A stretch of DNA of 64,000 nt from Massilia rhizosphaerae (lineage in GTDB: Bacteria > Pseudomonadota > Gammaproteobacteria > Burkholderiales > Burkholderiaceae_D): the NCBI RefSeq assembly GCF_016093545.1, contig NZ_JADKYX010000008.1, positions 186,001-250,000 of the forward strand, in the 5' to 3' direction. The notes under the pieces are model-generated. The model was not told the origin of the DNA, ran no database searches, and was given only the letters and a program-made list of their open reading frames with translations. Of the stretch, positions 17,389 through 25,327 are shown one piece after another. Made by a program: the position numbers and the translations under genes. Position 1 is the stretch's first letter; every line of letters begins with the position of its first letter.

Positions 17389-18701
17389 CGGTGCCAGCTC
17401 CCGGTCAGCGTGAACAAGGGGTCGAGTACCCATTCGTACAGCCGGCGGCGGTCGAGCAGGATGTCGGCGTCGAGCTGCATGCCGCTCTGCAGCGGCACCG
17501 GCTTGCCGTAGGCCGTCACGTCCTGGCGCTCGAGGTCGACGACGATCCGGTACAGCGGCTCGCCCGAACCGCCCGGCGCGCCGCCGGACGCGAACCCGGG
17601 CGGCAGTTCGGACGGCTCGATCACGCTGCGCGACACGCTCGCGATGGTGCCGCGGTAGTGGCCGAATTTCTGGTACGGGTAAGCGCGGTAGCGCAGCAGG
17701 ACGCGCTGCCCGGCGCGCACGAAACCGACCGCGCGGCTGGGCGCGTACAGGTGCGCCTGGAGCCGCGATCCCTGCGGCACGATCGACAGCAGCGGCGTCT
17801 CCGGATGCACGGCGGCCCCTGGCGTGGCGTGGATGGCGGTGACGGTGCCGGCCTGCGGCGCGGGAATCGTCAGGGCGCGCCGCGCCTCGGTCTCGGCCAG
17901 GTCGCGCGCCGTGACGGCCAGGCCGCGCTTGACCGTCTCCTCCTGCGCGGCGATGCGCAGCGGGATGTCCTTCAATTCGCCCTCGAGGGCGGCGCGCTCG
18001 CGCCCGAGGGTGATCAGGTTGCGCTCCAGCGTCTGCCCGCGCGCGGCCTGCTCGACCGTGTCCTCGGCCGCGCTGCGCACCTGCTGTTCGAGCACGAAGC
18101 CGATCTTCTGCAGGTCGCGCAGCCGCTTCTCCCATTGGCGCGCCATGTCGGTGCGGGTCTTCTGCAGCGCGATCTCCTCTTCCATGCTCTGCTCTTCCCG
18201 GCGCATGGCGGCCACGCGCTCGGCCAGGTTGGCGCGCTGCTGGCGCAGCAGCTGGTCGCTTCTCTGCCCTTCCGCGCTCAGGCTGTCGCGCTGCGCCTCG
18301 AGCTCGCGCGCCACGCGCGCCTGCGTATCGCCCAGGGCCGCGCTGCGTTCCTCGGCCGACAGCGCGGCCAGCGGCTGGCCCGCCGCGACCGCGTCGCCCT
18401 CGCGCACGAAGACGCGCGTCGCCACCGCGGCATGCGGCGCATACACGCGCACCATGCCCTGCGCCGGCACGAGCCAGCCGGACACGCGCGCCTTGCTGGT
18501 ATAGCTGGCCAGGCACAGCGCGCTGACGATGGCGGCCACCGTCAGCGCGGCGAGGGCGCCGAACCAGACGTGCATCGGCCGCGGCTTGAGCAGGACGGTG
18601 CCCAGCCACGGGGTCTGCCGTTCGCGCAGGAGCTCCGGCCGGAACAGCGGCAGCGCCGCGTCGTCGTCCGGGTCGTAGCCGCCCCCCGAGCCGTCCATCA
18701 T
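17385..18701 (-). CDS. HlyD-family membrane-fusion (periplasmic adaptor) protein
   Basis: The protein has 438 residues from a double ATG at 18701, which overlaps the upstream stop. Residues about 38-60 form one transmembrane helix. Next come a biotinyl-lipoyl half (RVFVREGDAVAAGQPL), a long Glu/Arg/Gln-rich coiled-coil hairpin (about 105-240), the second lipoyl half (IPAPQAGTVTAIHATPGAAV) and a C-terminal beta domain. Such adaptors bridge an inner-membrane ABC exporter to an outer-membrane TolC-type channel. No TolC gene is in the window, so an unlinked one must serve. It is translationally coupled on both sides. Confidence 0.9.
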   Translation of the reverse strand: MMDGSGGGYDPDDDAALPLFRPELLRERQTPWLGTVLLKPRPMHVWFGALAALTVAAIVSALCLASYTSKARVSGWLVPAQGMVRVYAPHAAVATRVFVREGDAVAAGQPLAALSAEERSAALGDTQARVARELEAQRDSLSAEGQRSDQLLRQQRANLAERVAAMRREEQSMEEEIALQKTRTDMARQWEKRLRDLQKIGFVLEQQVRSAAEDTVEQAARGQTLERNLITLGRERAALEGELKDIPLRIAAQEETVKRGLAVTARDLAETEARRALTIPAPQAGTVTAIHATPGAAVHPETPLLSIVPQGSRLQAHLYAPSRAVGFVRAGQRVLLRYRAYPYQKFGHYRGTIASVSRSVIEPSELPPGFASGGAPGGSGEPLYRIVVDLERQDVTAYGKPVPLQSGMQLDADILLDRRRLYEWVLDPLFTLTGSWHR

Positions 18702-19654
18702 GCTTCCATGTAGTAGTCGCGCACTTCGTAACTGAGTTCGATGACGCGCATCATCCGCTTGATCGGCACGCGCTTGCAGATGCGCGGGTCGAGGAAGTCC
18801 TTGAGCAACGGCGGGCGCGGCGCGTTGAAGAAGTAGCCCGGGTCGCTGGCCACGACGGGCTTGGCGACGATGTCCAGCTCGTCGCGCGAGCCGACCGTCT
18901 GCACGACGCAGGGCGCGTAGCGCACGCCCAGCGCGAGCAGCGCGCAGGCGCGGTGGTAGCCGTTGTGCAGCAGCAGGCGGCCGCTGTCGGCGTCGCACAC
19001 GGCGTTCAGGAAGTTGCAGCTGAAACCGACGACCAGGCCGAGCGCGCCCGCGATCGCGCCGAAGGCTTCGTGCCCGCACAGTTGGTCCTCGCGCAGCATC
19101 ACCGGTTCGTGGAAGCGGAAATCGGTGGACGGCGAGCGGAATTGATAGCGTTTCGAGCCCAGCGCGCGGATCTCGACCGGGCCCGCGCCTTCGTCGAGCG
19201 GCAGGCAGCTGCGGAACAGCGTGGCGGGGTCGGGGTCGGGTCCGAGGCGTGCGCAGATCGCGTCGACGAACGTCTGCGTGACGTGGTTCTGGCAGACGAC
19301 CAGATGGGCCAGGTCGACCATCTGGATGCGGGTGGGCAGGCTGTCGAACGTGCGCGTGTAGCGCGGGCTCGAGCGCACCTGCTCGACGAGCGGCACGAGC
19401 GCGGGGTCGAGCGGCGGGCAGGAAGGGTGGTCGGCGCTGCCGGCCTCGGTGCGCGCCAACTCCTCGTACACCAGCTCGGCCGCCGTCCATTCGCGCACGA
19501 GATCTGGCCGCGCGCCGCTCAGGCCGGGCATGCCGACGTCGCCGACGAAATCGAGGTATTTGCGCAAGGGCGCTTGTCCGAGCAGCCAGGCTTCGTAGTG
19601 GGGCGTTTGCTCCAGCGGGGCGATGGCGGCGACCGGGGCGGGTTCTCGTTTCAT
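18698..19654 (-). CDS. unrecognised 318-aa protein of the His-rich peptide operon
   Basis: I do not recognise this protein. It has no signal peptide or membrane segment and is probably cytoplasmic. It contains ten cysteines scattered along the chain, a conserved-looking segment LLHNGYHRACALLALG (near residue 230) and a basic C-terminus ending DYYMEA. The NGYHR segment recalls the NG-HR motif of ParB/sulfiredoxin-like folds, but that resemblance is weak. Its coupling to the HlyD gene and its place just after the precursor suggest a role in precursor modification, delivery to the transporter, or self-protection. Only the operon position supports this. Confidence 0.7.
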   Translation of the reverse strand: MKREPAPVAAIAPLEQTPHYEAWLLGQAPLRKYLDFVGDVGMPGLSGARPDLVREWTAAELVYEELARTEAGSADHPSCPPLDPALVPLVEQVRSSPRYTRTFDSLPTRIQMVDLAHLVVCQNHVTQTFVDAICARLGPDPDPATLFRSCLPLDEGAGPVEIRALGSKRYQFRSPSTDFRFHEPVMLREDQLCGHEAFGAIAGALGLVVGFSCNFLNAVCDADSGRLLLHNGYHRACALLALGVRYAPCVVQTVGSRDELDIVAKPVVASDPGYFFNAPRPPLLKDFLDPRICKRVPIKRMMRVIELSYEVRDYYMEA

Positions 19655-19695
19655 GGCGGGGCTCCTGCTCGAGTGAACTCACAGCGTGCGGACGG

Positions 19696-19729
19696 GCGCC
19701 GGGAACATCGATGACAATCGTCCCGGCGC
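19696..19729 (-). repeat. hairpin between the precursor and downstream operon genes
   Basis: GCGCCGGGA (19696-19704) and TCCCGGCGC (19721-19729) are perfect inverted arms around a 16-base loop that contains a further CGAT/ATCG pairing. The hairpin lies between the precursor stop and the start of the 318-aa gene and has no T-run. It could stabilise the precursor mRNA or attenuate exporter expression. Confidence 0.45.
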
Positions 19730-19743
19730 ACACCGCGTTCGTG

Positions 19744-19761
19744 CCGGCCTAGCGGGGCCGG
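19744..19761 (-). repeat. short GC hairpin after the precursor stop
   Basis: CCGGCC (19744-19749) and GGCCGG (19756-19761) pair across a 6-base loop, 15 bases after the precursor stop codon on the minus strand. No T-run follows, so it is not a classical terminator. Together with the neighbouring hairpin it may set the ratio of peptide to exporter. Confidence 0.35.
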
Positions 19762-19776
19762 ACGGCGCAAAGCGAA

Positions 19777-19989
19777 TCAGCAGCCGCAGCCGCCACCGCC
19801 GCCGCCGCTGTGGCTGCGTCCGTGGCTGTGGCTCCGGCCATGGCTGTGGCTCTTTCCATGGCTGTGGCTGTGATTGTGGCTATGGCTGTGGTTATGGCTG
19901 TGGCTGTGGCCGCTGCCGCCGCCACTGCCGCCGCCCGAACAACCGCCACCGTAGACGTGTTGCAGCTCATTGCTCTTCAAATTGCGCAT
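19777..19989 (-). CDS. double-glycine-leader precursor of a Gly/Ser/His-rich secreted peptide
   Basis: The ATG at 19989 has a GGAG ribosome-binding site 6 bases upstream; an earlier ATG at 20001 has none. The product has 70 residues. The leader MRNLKSNELQHVYGG fits the class II bacteriocin/microcin leader pattern (EL..V.GG) cut by C39 peptidases. The predicted 55-residue core holds 18 Gly, 15 Ser, 14 His and 3 Cys: GCSGGG at the start, a central run of hexads of the form (H/K/R)SHSH(N/G), and GGGGGGCGC at the end. Such a core should bind Zn, Ni or Cu. No similar named peptide comes to mind. Whether it is a toxin, metallophore or signal is open. Confidence 0.82.
   Translation of the reverse strand: MRNLKSNELQHVYGGGCSGGGSGGGSGHSHSHNHSHSHNHSHSHGKSHSHGRSHSHGRSHSGGGGGGCGC
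19807..19908 (-). repeat. 18-bp tandem repeat encoding SHSH hexads
   Basis: About 5.7 units of 18 bp encode successive hexads HSHSHN, HSHSHN, HSHSHG, KSHSHG, RSHSHG and RSHS. On the plus strand the region reads as variations of GGCTGTGGCT. The period is preserved in both DNA and protein, so the array probably grew by slippage or unequal crossing-over and may vary in copy number between strains. Confidence 0.85.
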
Positions 19990-20135
19990 GGTGTTCTCCA
20001 TTGAGTAAAACCGGGCAAGGCGCCCGCCGGGGACCGGCCACGGCCGATTCCCTGGAGATCATGCTAAGCGGCTCGTGAACCCGCCAGTTTGGAACGGGAC
20101 AAACCCATCCCTGGCGTTAGCTCAACCTTGCCGCA

Positions 20136-20162
20136 AATTTACTTTGAGAAATGTCGTTGCAA
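20136..20162 (-). promoter_or_regulatory. weak promoter candidate for the His-rich peptide operon
   Basis: On the minus strand TTGCAA (20162-20157) is followed after 15 bases by TAAATT (20141-20136) in a locally AT-rich stretch about 145 bp upstream of the precursor start. The spacing is shorter than the usual 17 bases, so the call is tentative. Confidence 0.22.
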
Positions 20163-20199
20163 ACAGGAACGAAACTGTGAGCAAGATGGGGACCCACAC

Positions 20200-20221
20200 C
20201 GGCGGCCAGGAGCGGCCGCCG
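20200..20221 (-). terminator. GC-rich hairpin downstream of tatC
   Basis: CGGCGGCC (20200-20207) and GGCCGCCG (20214-20221) form an 8-bp perfect stem with a 6-base loop, 6 bases after the tatC stop on the minus strand. No T-run follows, so it may be a weak or Rho-assisted end to the his-tat transcript. Confidence 0.4.
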
Positions 20222-20227
20222 TCAGGA

Positions 20228-20983
20228 TCAGGCGTGTTCTTCGGGCGCCTGGGTCACGCGCACGAAGATCGGCGCCATGATGAGGCCCAGCTCGAACAGC
20301 AGGCACATCGGCACGGCCAGCGCCAGCTGGCTGACGGCGTCCGGCGGCGTGACGACGGCGGCGATCACGAACGCGCCGACGATGGCGTACGGGCGCATCG
20401 AGCGCAGTTTTGCGACGCTGACGATGCCCATGCGCACGAGGATCACGACGACGACCGGCACCTCGAACGTGGCACCGAACGCCAGGCACATGGACATGAC
20501 GAAATCGAGGTAGTTCTCGATGTCGGGCATCACGGCGATGGAATTCGGCGCGAAATTGCCGATGAAGTGGAAGATGCGGCCGAACACGAGGAAATAGCAG
20601 AACGCCACGCCGGCGATGAACAGGATCGACGACGAGATCACGAGCGGCAGCACGAGCCGCTTTTCGTGCGCGTACAGGCCGGGCGCGACGAAGGCCCAGA
20701 CCTGGTAAAACACCCACGGCAGCGAGACGATGAACGCGATCAGCAAGGTGACCTTCATCGGCACGAGGAACGGCGCGACGACGCCCGTGGCGATCATCTT
20801 GGAACCGGCCGGCAGCGCGGCCAGCATCGGGGCGGCGAGGAAATCGTAGATGCGCGCCGGCCCCGGCCACAGCAGCAGCACGACGCACGCGAGGACGATG
20901 CCGTAGGTCGCCTTGATCAGGCGGTCGCGCAGCTCGACCAGGTGGGAGATGAAGGTTTCTTCGCCCGCGGTTTCTTCAGTCAT
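20228..20983 (-). CDS. tatC: twin-arginine translocase subunit TatC
   Basis: The protein has 251 residues from the ATG at 20983; an upstream in-frame TTG would add three. It has the six-transmembrane TatC layout, starting with the conserved FISHLVELRDRL cytoplasmic segment. It also shows the family signature around LPWVFYQVWAFVAPGLYAHEKR and the VVTPPD loop before the last helices. TatC binds twin-arginine signal peptides and, with TatA and TatB, exports folded proteins across the inner membrane. It is the last gene of the tatA-tatB-tatC set that follows the his genes. Confidence 0.95.
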   Translation of the reverse strand: MTEETAGEETFISHLVELRDRLIKATYGIVLACVVLLLWPGPARIYDFLAAPMLAALPAGSKMIATGVVAPFLVPMKVTLLIAFIVSLPWVFYQVWAFVAPGLYAHEKRLVLPLVISSSILFIAGVAFCYFLVFGRIFHFIGNFAPNSIAVMPDIENYLDFVMSMCLAFGATFEVPVVVVILVRMGIVSVAKLRSMRPYAIVGAFVIAAVVTPPDAVSQLALAVPMCLLFELGLIMAPIFVRVTQAPEEHA

Positions 20984-21032
20984 CTGGCGCAAGTGTGTGG
21001 CGGCTGGCGTTTGCAGCTATGCCTGCCATCAT

Positions 21033-21542
21033 CTAGAAAAATTTGGTGTTGGAGGTAGGGCCGGGACGGAACTTGCGCACGCGCGCGGCGCCGGACAACA
21101 CGTGCTGGCGCGTATTCTGGCGGTTCTTGTACCAGGCCGGCATGCTCGACGTCTTCGCCAGCTTCTTGCGGCGGAAGTCGCGCGCCTTGCGCTCGATGTC
21201 GTCCGGCGTGGCCGTCGCCGTCGGCATGACGGCCGTGTCGCCGCGCCAGGCCGACTCGACGTCGTTCAGATGGGTCGAGACGGTATTCTCGACGTCGGAC
21301 TTGAAGGTCTCGACTTCGGACTTGAAGCTCTGCGCGCTGTCCTGGATGTCCTTGTGCAGGTTGCGCAACTCTTCCATTTCGATCTCGCGCGAGACCTCGG
21401 ATTTCACCTCGTGCAGGTAGCGCTGGGCGCGGCCGTACAGGGTGCCGGCCATGCGCGCCACCTTAGGCAATTTCTCGGGGCCAATCACGACCAGCGCCAC
21501 CGCGCCGATGACGGCGAGTTTGGTAAGACCGAGATCGATCAT
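21033..21542 (-). CDS. tatB: twin-arginine translocase subunit TatB
   Basis: The protein has 169 residues. One N-terminal transmembrane helix (KLAVIGAVALVVIGPEKLP) carries the conserved GPEKLP hinge, followed by an amphipathic helix and a long charged, probably coiled-coil region, then a basic tail. The GPEKLP hinge and longer tail separate it from TatA. TatB partners TatC in recognition of twin-arginine substrates. It lies 18 bp after tatA. Confidence 0.93.
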   Translation of the reverse strand: MIDLGLTKLAVIGAVALVVIGPEKLPKVARMAGTLYGRAQRYLHEVKSEVSREIEMEELRNLHKDIQDSAQSFKSEVETFKSDVENTVSTHLNDVESAWRGDTAVMPTATATPDDIERKARDFRRKKLAKTSSMPAWYKNRQNTRQHVLSGAARVRKFRPGPTSNTKFF

Positions 21543-21560
21543 GCGTGGTCAGTGACAGGC

Positions 21561-21812
21561 TTAATGGCGGGTCTTTTCGCGCGCGTCGACGTCGATCGTC
21601 GACTTGTCGGCGACCTGCTGCTGCGGCTGCTGTGGCTGCTGTGGCTGCGACGCATTGCCGGACGGCTTGTCTTCCTCGCCCTTCATGCCATCCTTGAAAC
21701 CCTTGATGGCCTTGCCCAGGTCCGGGCCCGCATTGCGCAGCTTGCCCGTACCGAACACCACCACCACCACGACCAGCACGATCAGCCAGTGCCAGATACT
21801 CATCGAACCCAT
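21561..21812 (-). CDS. tatA: twin-arginine translocase subunit TatA
   Basis: The protein has 83 residues. The N-terminal [20 protein letters not shown] helix and the following [20 protein letters not shown] amphipathic segment are typical of TatA. After that comes a soluble tail with a PQQ-rich stretch. TatA oligomerises to form the translocation path. It is the first of the tatABC genes and is preceded by hinT at a distance of about 96 bp. Confidence 0.95.
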   Translation of the reverse strand: MGSMSIWHWLIVLVVVVVVFGTGKLRNAGPDLGKAIKGFKDGMKGEEDKPSGNASQPQQPQQPQQQVADKSTIDVDAREKTRH

Positions 21813-21908
21813 TGTATTCTCCTTGCCGGGCGGCAGCCCGATCAGCGTAAGCTAAAGCCACACCAGTATAAGGCATACGGGGCGGGAATGCCTTCTTTCC
21901 TTTGGGAA

Positions 21909-22283
21909 TTACGTACCGAGACCACGCCACGGCCGCGGGCCGCCGTACACGTGCAAGTGCAGGTGATAGACTTCCTGGCCGCCGTCCGGTCCGACGTTGA
22001 ACAGCGTCTTGTAACCGCCGCTGCGCCGGCCGTCCGGGCCGGTTTTCACGGCGATGCCGTGTTCCGCCGCCAGCTTGGGCGCCAGCGCCAGCATCTTGCC
22101 CAGCACCTGGGCGTGCGCGTCCGTGCAATCGGACAGGCTGTCCACGTGTTGCTTCGGGATCACGAGCAGGTGGACGGGCGCGGCCGGGTTGATGTCCTTG
22201 AAGGCGAGCAGTTCATCGTCCTCGTACACCACGCTGGCCGGGATCTGCTTGGCGGCGATCTTGCAGAAGATGCAGTTATCCAT
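21909..22283 (-). CDS. hinT: histidine triad (HIT) nucleotide-binding protein
   Basis: The protein has 124 residues. The N-terminal CIFCKI zinc-type motif and the histidine triad YHLHLHVYGG near the C-terminus identify the HinT/PKCI branch. These are purine nucleoside phosphoramidases that hydrolyse adenylate intermediates. The C-terminal PRPWRGLGT is family-like. It follows hisE by 17 bp and precedes tatA, an order common in betaproteobacteria. Confidence 0.93.
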   Translation of the reverse strand: MDNCIFCKIAAKQIPASVVYEDDELLAFKDINPAAPVHLLVIPKQHVDSLSDCTDAHAQVLGKMLALAPKLAAEHGIAVKTGPDGRRSGGYKTLFNVGPDGGQEVYHLHLHVYGGPRPWRGLGT

Positions 22284-22300
22284 GTTCTACGCTCCAGGTC

Positions 22301-22642
22301 TTAGTCTTGCGGACGCGCCGCTTTCTCCGCGATGCCGGAAATGCCTTCGCGCCGCGCCAGTTCGTCCAGCACCTGCTGCGGCGTGAGGCCGAACTGCGCC
22401 AGCAGGACGATCGAATGGAACCACAGGTCGGCCGTTTCGTACAGCAGCTTGGACGGGTCGGCCCCGGCGCGGACGTCTTTCGCCGCCATCACGGTCTCGA
22501 CGGCTTCCTCGCCGATCTTTTTCAGGATGGCGTCGTCGCCCTTGGCGAACAGCTTCGCCACATACGAGGCCGCGGGGTCGCCGCCGTTGGCCGGCTTGCG
22601 GGATTCGATGACGGCCGCCAGGCGTTCCAGTTGCGTGCTCAT
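22301..22642 (-). CDS. hisE: phosphoribosyl-ATP pyrophosphatase
   Basis: The protein has 113 residues from the ATG at 22642, which overlaps the hisI stop. A longer frame reaching 23485 is out-of-frame reading of hisI and hisF. The motifs [15 protein letters not shown] and [13 protein letters not shown] are those of the MazG-like HisE fold. It performs step 2 of histidine synthesis, converting phosphoribosyl-ATP to phosphoribosyl-AMP. HisE is separate from HisI here, unlike the fused enterobacterial HisIE. Confidence 0.94.
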   Translation of the reverse strand: MSTQLERLAAVIESRKPANGGDPAASYVAKLFAKGDDAILKKIGEEAVETVMAAKDVRAGADPSKLLYETADLWFHSIVLLAQFGLTPQQVLDELARREGISGIAEKAARPQD

Positions 22643-23088
22643 TTCGTTTTTTTCGAGTTGTTGTAGATCGTGTCCGGGTCCTGCAGCACGGGCTCGACGT
22701 TGTGCCAGTCGCCGTCCTCGAACTTCTGGAAGAAGCAGGAATGGCGACCGGTGTGGCAGGCGATGCCGCCGGCCTGCTCGACCTTCAGCAGCACCACGTC
22801 TTCGTCGCAGTCGAGGCGGATTTCCAGCACTTTCTGCACGTGGCCGGACTCTTCGCCCTTGTGCCACAGCTTCTTGCGCGAACGGCTCCAGTACACGGCC
22901 TCGCCAAGCTCCACGGTCTTGGCCAGGGCTTCGCGGTTCATCCAGGCGAACATCAGGATGTCGCCGGTGCCGGCTTCCTGGGCGATCACCGGCACGAGGC
23001 CGTGCTCGTCCCATTTGACCTTCTTGAGCCAGGGTTGGGCGGGGATCGTCGGGGGGGTGGTCGGGGTCACCATGGTCGTCGGTTCCAT
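22639..23088 (-). CDS. hisI: phosphoribosyl-AMP cyclohydrolase
   Basis: The protein has 149 residues; an internal ATG at 23073 is a possible shorter start. The conserved segments [27 protein letters not shown], the metal-binding [12 protein letters not shown] and [10 protein letters not shown] define the family. It opens the purine ring of phosphoribosyl-AMP in step 3 of histidine synthesis. The N-terminal extension with repeated Thr/Pro is not conserved. It is coupled to hisE by an ATGA overlap. Confidence 0.95.
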   Translation of the reverse strand: MEPTTMVTPTTPPTIPAQPWLKKVKWDEHGLVPVIAQEAGTGDILMFAWMNREALAKTVELGEAVYWSRSRKKLWHKGEESGHVQKVLEIRLDCDEDVVLLKVEQAGGIACHTGRHSCFFQKFEDGDWHNVEPVLQDPDTIYNNSKKTK

Positions 23089-23091
23089 CGA

Positions 23092-23853
23092 TCAGTCGAG
23101 GCGCATCGGAATGCCGCGCTCCGCCATGAAGCGCTTGGCTTCGCCGACAGTGTGCTGCCCGTAGTGGAAGATGCTGGCCGCCAGCACGGCGTCGGCATGG
23201 CCTTCCAGCACGCCGTCGGCCAGGTCCTGCAGGCCGCCCACGCCGCCCGAGGCGATCACGGGGATGCCGACGGCGTCCGAGACGGCGCGCGTCAGGCCCA
23301 GGTCGAAGCCGGACTTCGTGCCGTCGCGGTCCATGCTGGTGAGCAGCAGTTCGCCGGCGCCCAGGCTTTCCATCTTGCGGGCCCATTCGACGGCATCGAG
23401 GCCGGTCGGGTTGCGGCCGCCGTGGGTAAAGACTTCCCACTTGCCGGGCGCGACCTGCTTGGCGTCGATGGCGACGACGATGCATTGGGCGCCATGCTTC
23501 TGCGATGCGTCGTACACGAGCTGCGGGTTGGTCACGGCCGAGGTGTTCATCGACACCTTGTCCGCGCCGGCGTTCAGCAACCGGCGCACGTCCTCGACCT
23601 TGCGCACGCCGCCGCCCACGGTCAGCGGGATGAACACGGTCGACGCCACCGCCTCGATGATCGGCAGGATCAGGTCGCGGCCGTCGGACGACGCCGTGAT
23701 GTCGAGGAAGGTGATCTCGTCGGCGCCCTGCTCGTTGTAGCGGCGCGCGATCTCGACGGGGTCGCCGGCGTCGCGCAGTTCGGTGAAGTTGACGCCCTTG
23801 ACCACGCGGCCGCCGGTGACGTCCAGGCAGGGGATGATGCGTTTTGCGAGCAT
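23092..23853 (-). CDS. hisF: imidazole glycerol phosphate synthase, cyclase subunit
   Basis: The protein has 253 residues in a (beta/alpha)8 barrel. The start [20 protein letters not shown] and the phosphate-binding loops LTVGGGVR and IASGGVGG are diagnostic. Asp11 (CLDV) and the Asp in SMDRDGT correspond to the catalytic pair. It takes ammonia from HisH to form imidazole glycerol phosphate and AICAR. It lies 3 bp before hisI and 9 bp after hisA. Confidence 0.96.
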   Translation of the reverse strand: MLAKRIIPCLDVTGGRVVKGVNFTELRDAGDPVEIARRYNEQGADEITFLDITASSDGRDLILPIIEAVASTVFIPLTVGGGVRKVEDVRRLLNAGADKVSMNTSAVTNPQLVYDASQKHGAQCIVVAIDAKQVAPGKWEVFTHGGRNPTGLDAVEWARKMESLGAGELLLTSMDRDGTKSGFDLGLTRAVSDAVGIPVIASGGVGGLQDLADGVLEGHADAVLAASIFHYGQHTVGEAKRFMAERGIPMRLD

Positions 23854-23862
23854 AGGATCAGG

Positions 23863-24639
23863 TCAGGCTTGTGCGCCCTCGGTCAGTTCGTCCGCGCGTT
23901 CCTGCGCGCTGGTCAGGTCGAGCGTGCCTTCGTAGATCGAGCGGCCGCAGATCACGCCTTCGATGCCCTCGTCCTGCACGGCGCACAGCGCTTCCACGTC
24001 GGCCAGGTTGTGCAGGCCGCCCGAGGCGATGATCGGGATCCTGACGGCCTGCGCCAGGCGCACCGTCGCTTCGATGTTCACGCCTTTCAACATGCCGTCG
24101 CGGCCGATGTCGGTGTAGACGATCGATTCGACGCCATAGCCTTCGAATTTCTTGGCCAGGTCGATGACTTCGTGGCCGGACATCTTGCTCCAGCCGTCGG
24201 TTGCCACTTTACCGTCCTTGGCGTCCAGGCCGACGATGATGGAGCCCGGGAAGGCGCCGCAGGCGTCGTGCAGGAAGCCGGGGTTCTTGACGGCGGCGGT
24301 GCCCACGATGATGTAGGTGATGCCGTCGTCCAGGTAGCGCTCGATGGTGTCGAGGTCGCGGATGCCGCCGCCCAGCTGGACCGGGATCTCGTCCAGGTCG
24401 TGCTCCACGGCGTAGTCCTGCACGACTTGCAGGATGGATTTGATCGCCTCTTCGTTCTTCGGTTTACCCGCGAACGCACCGTTCAGGTCGACGAGGTGCA
24501 GACGGCGCGCCCCCTTCTTGAGCCAGTGCAGCGCCATCTCGGCGGGATCTTCGGAGAACACGGTGGCAAGGTCCATATCGCCCTGTTTGAGGCGAACGCA
24601 GTGACCGTCTTTCAGGTCGATGGCGGGGATCAGCAGCAT
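23863..24639 (-). CDS. hisA: phosphoribosylformimino-5-aminoimidazole carboxamide ribotide isomerase
   Basis: The protein has 258 residues with the HisA barrel pattern: [16 protein letters not shown] at the start, [30 protein letters not shown] and [13 protein letters not shown]. It catalyses the Amadori isomerisation in step 4 of histidine synthesis. The C-terminal tail after [13 protein letters not shown] is slightly longer than in E. coli. It sits between hisH and hisF in the usual order. Confidence 0.96.
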   Translation of the reverse strand: MLLIPAIDLKDGHCVRLKQGDMDLATVFSEDPAEMALHWLKKGARRLHLVDLNGAFAGKPKNEEAIKSILQVVQDYAVEHDLDEIPVQLGGGIRDLDTIERYLDDGITYIIVGTAAVKNPGFLHDACGAFPGSIIVGLDAKDGKVATDGWSKMSGHEVIDLAKKFEGYGVESIVYTDIGRDGMLKGVNIEATVRLAQAVRIPIIASGGLHNLADVEALCAVQDEGIEGVICGRSIYEGTLDLTSAQERADELTEGAQA

Positions 24640-24663
24640 GGTCGTAGTCGGTTGAGAAAAAAT

Positions 24664-25305
24664 TCAGGGATTCCAGTGGACGAAATTACGATACAAGCGG
24701 AGGCCGGCGGCCGCGCTTTTCTCGGGGTGGAACTGGGTGGCGACGATATTGTCGCGCGCCACCGCGCAGCAGAACATGCCGCCGTAGTCAGTCTCGCCGA
24801 TGGCGTCGTGCGCGTCGGCCGGCTTGGCATAGTAGCTGTGCACAAAATAAAAATAGCTGTCCGGGGCGACGCCGTCCCACAGCGGGTGGGCGCGCGACTG
24901 GCGCACGCGGTTCCAGCCCATCTGCGGCACCTTGAAGCGCGAGCCGTCCGGCTGCAGCTTGCCGTCGAGGTCGAAGCGCACGACCCTGCCCGGCAACAGG
25001 CCCAGGCCGGGCACGCCGCCGTTTTCGTCGCTCGCGTTGAACAGCATCTGCTCGCCCACGCACACGCCCATCATCGGACGGGTCTTGGCGGCGCGCAGCA
25101 GGGCGTCCTCGACGCCGGACTCGCGCAGGCTGCGCATGCAGTCGCGCATGGCGCCCTGGCCGGGCAGGACGATGCGATCGGCCGCGTCGATGGCGGCCAC
25201 GTCGCCGGAAATCTGGACGTCGGCTTCGGGCGCGACGGCGCGCAGCGCCTGCGCAACCGAACGCAGGTTGCCCATGCCGTAGTCGACCACAACAATCTTG
25301 TTCAT
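24664..25305 (-). CDS. hisH: imidazole glycerol phosphate synthase, glutaminase subunit
   Basis: The protein has 213 residues from the ATG at 25305; the longer open frame upstream overlaps hisB and is not used. It is a class I glutamine amidotransferase with Cys in [12 protein letters not shown] and His/Glu in TQFHPEKS, plus the early [16 protein letters not shown]. It supplies ammonia to HisF. The distance to hisB is 22 bp. Confidence 0.95.
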   Translation of the reverse strand: MNKIVVVDYGMGNLRSVAQALRAVAPEADVQISGDVAAIDAADRIVLPGQGAMRDCMRSLRESGVEDALLRAAKTRPMMGVCVGEQMLFNASDENGGVPGLGLLPGRVVRFDLDGKLQPDGSRFKVPQMGWNRVRQSRAHPLWDGVAPDSYFYFVHSYYAKPADAHDAIGETDYGGMFCCAVARDNIVATQFHPEKSAAAGLRLYRNFVHWNP

Positions 25306-25327
25306 GATTCGGTTTTTCGAGAATTCT

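Noticed and set aside
15232..18609. An 1,125-residue fusion of the HlyD and ABC transporter regions
   Set aside because: The first part is out-of-frame reading of the HlyD gene; the transporter starts at the overlapping ATG at 17388.
19807..19908. Tandem repeats that could be mistaken for a CRISPR array or a non-coding satellite
   Set aside because: Units are directly adjacent without spacers and keep the reading frame of the secreted peptide.
19777..19989. The peptide as a thiazole/oxazole microcin like microcin B17 because of its Gly/Ser/Cys content
   Set aside because: No YcaO cyclodehydratase or dehydrogenase is in the operon, and His dominates the core.
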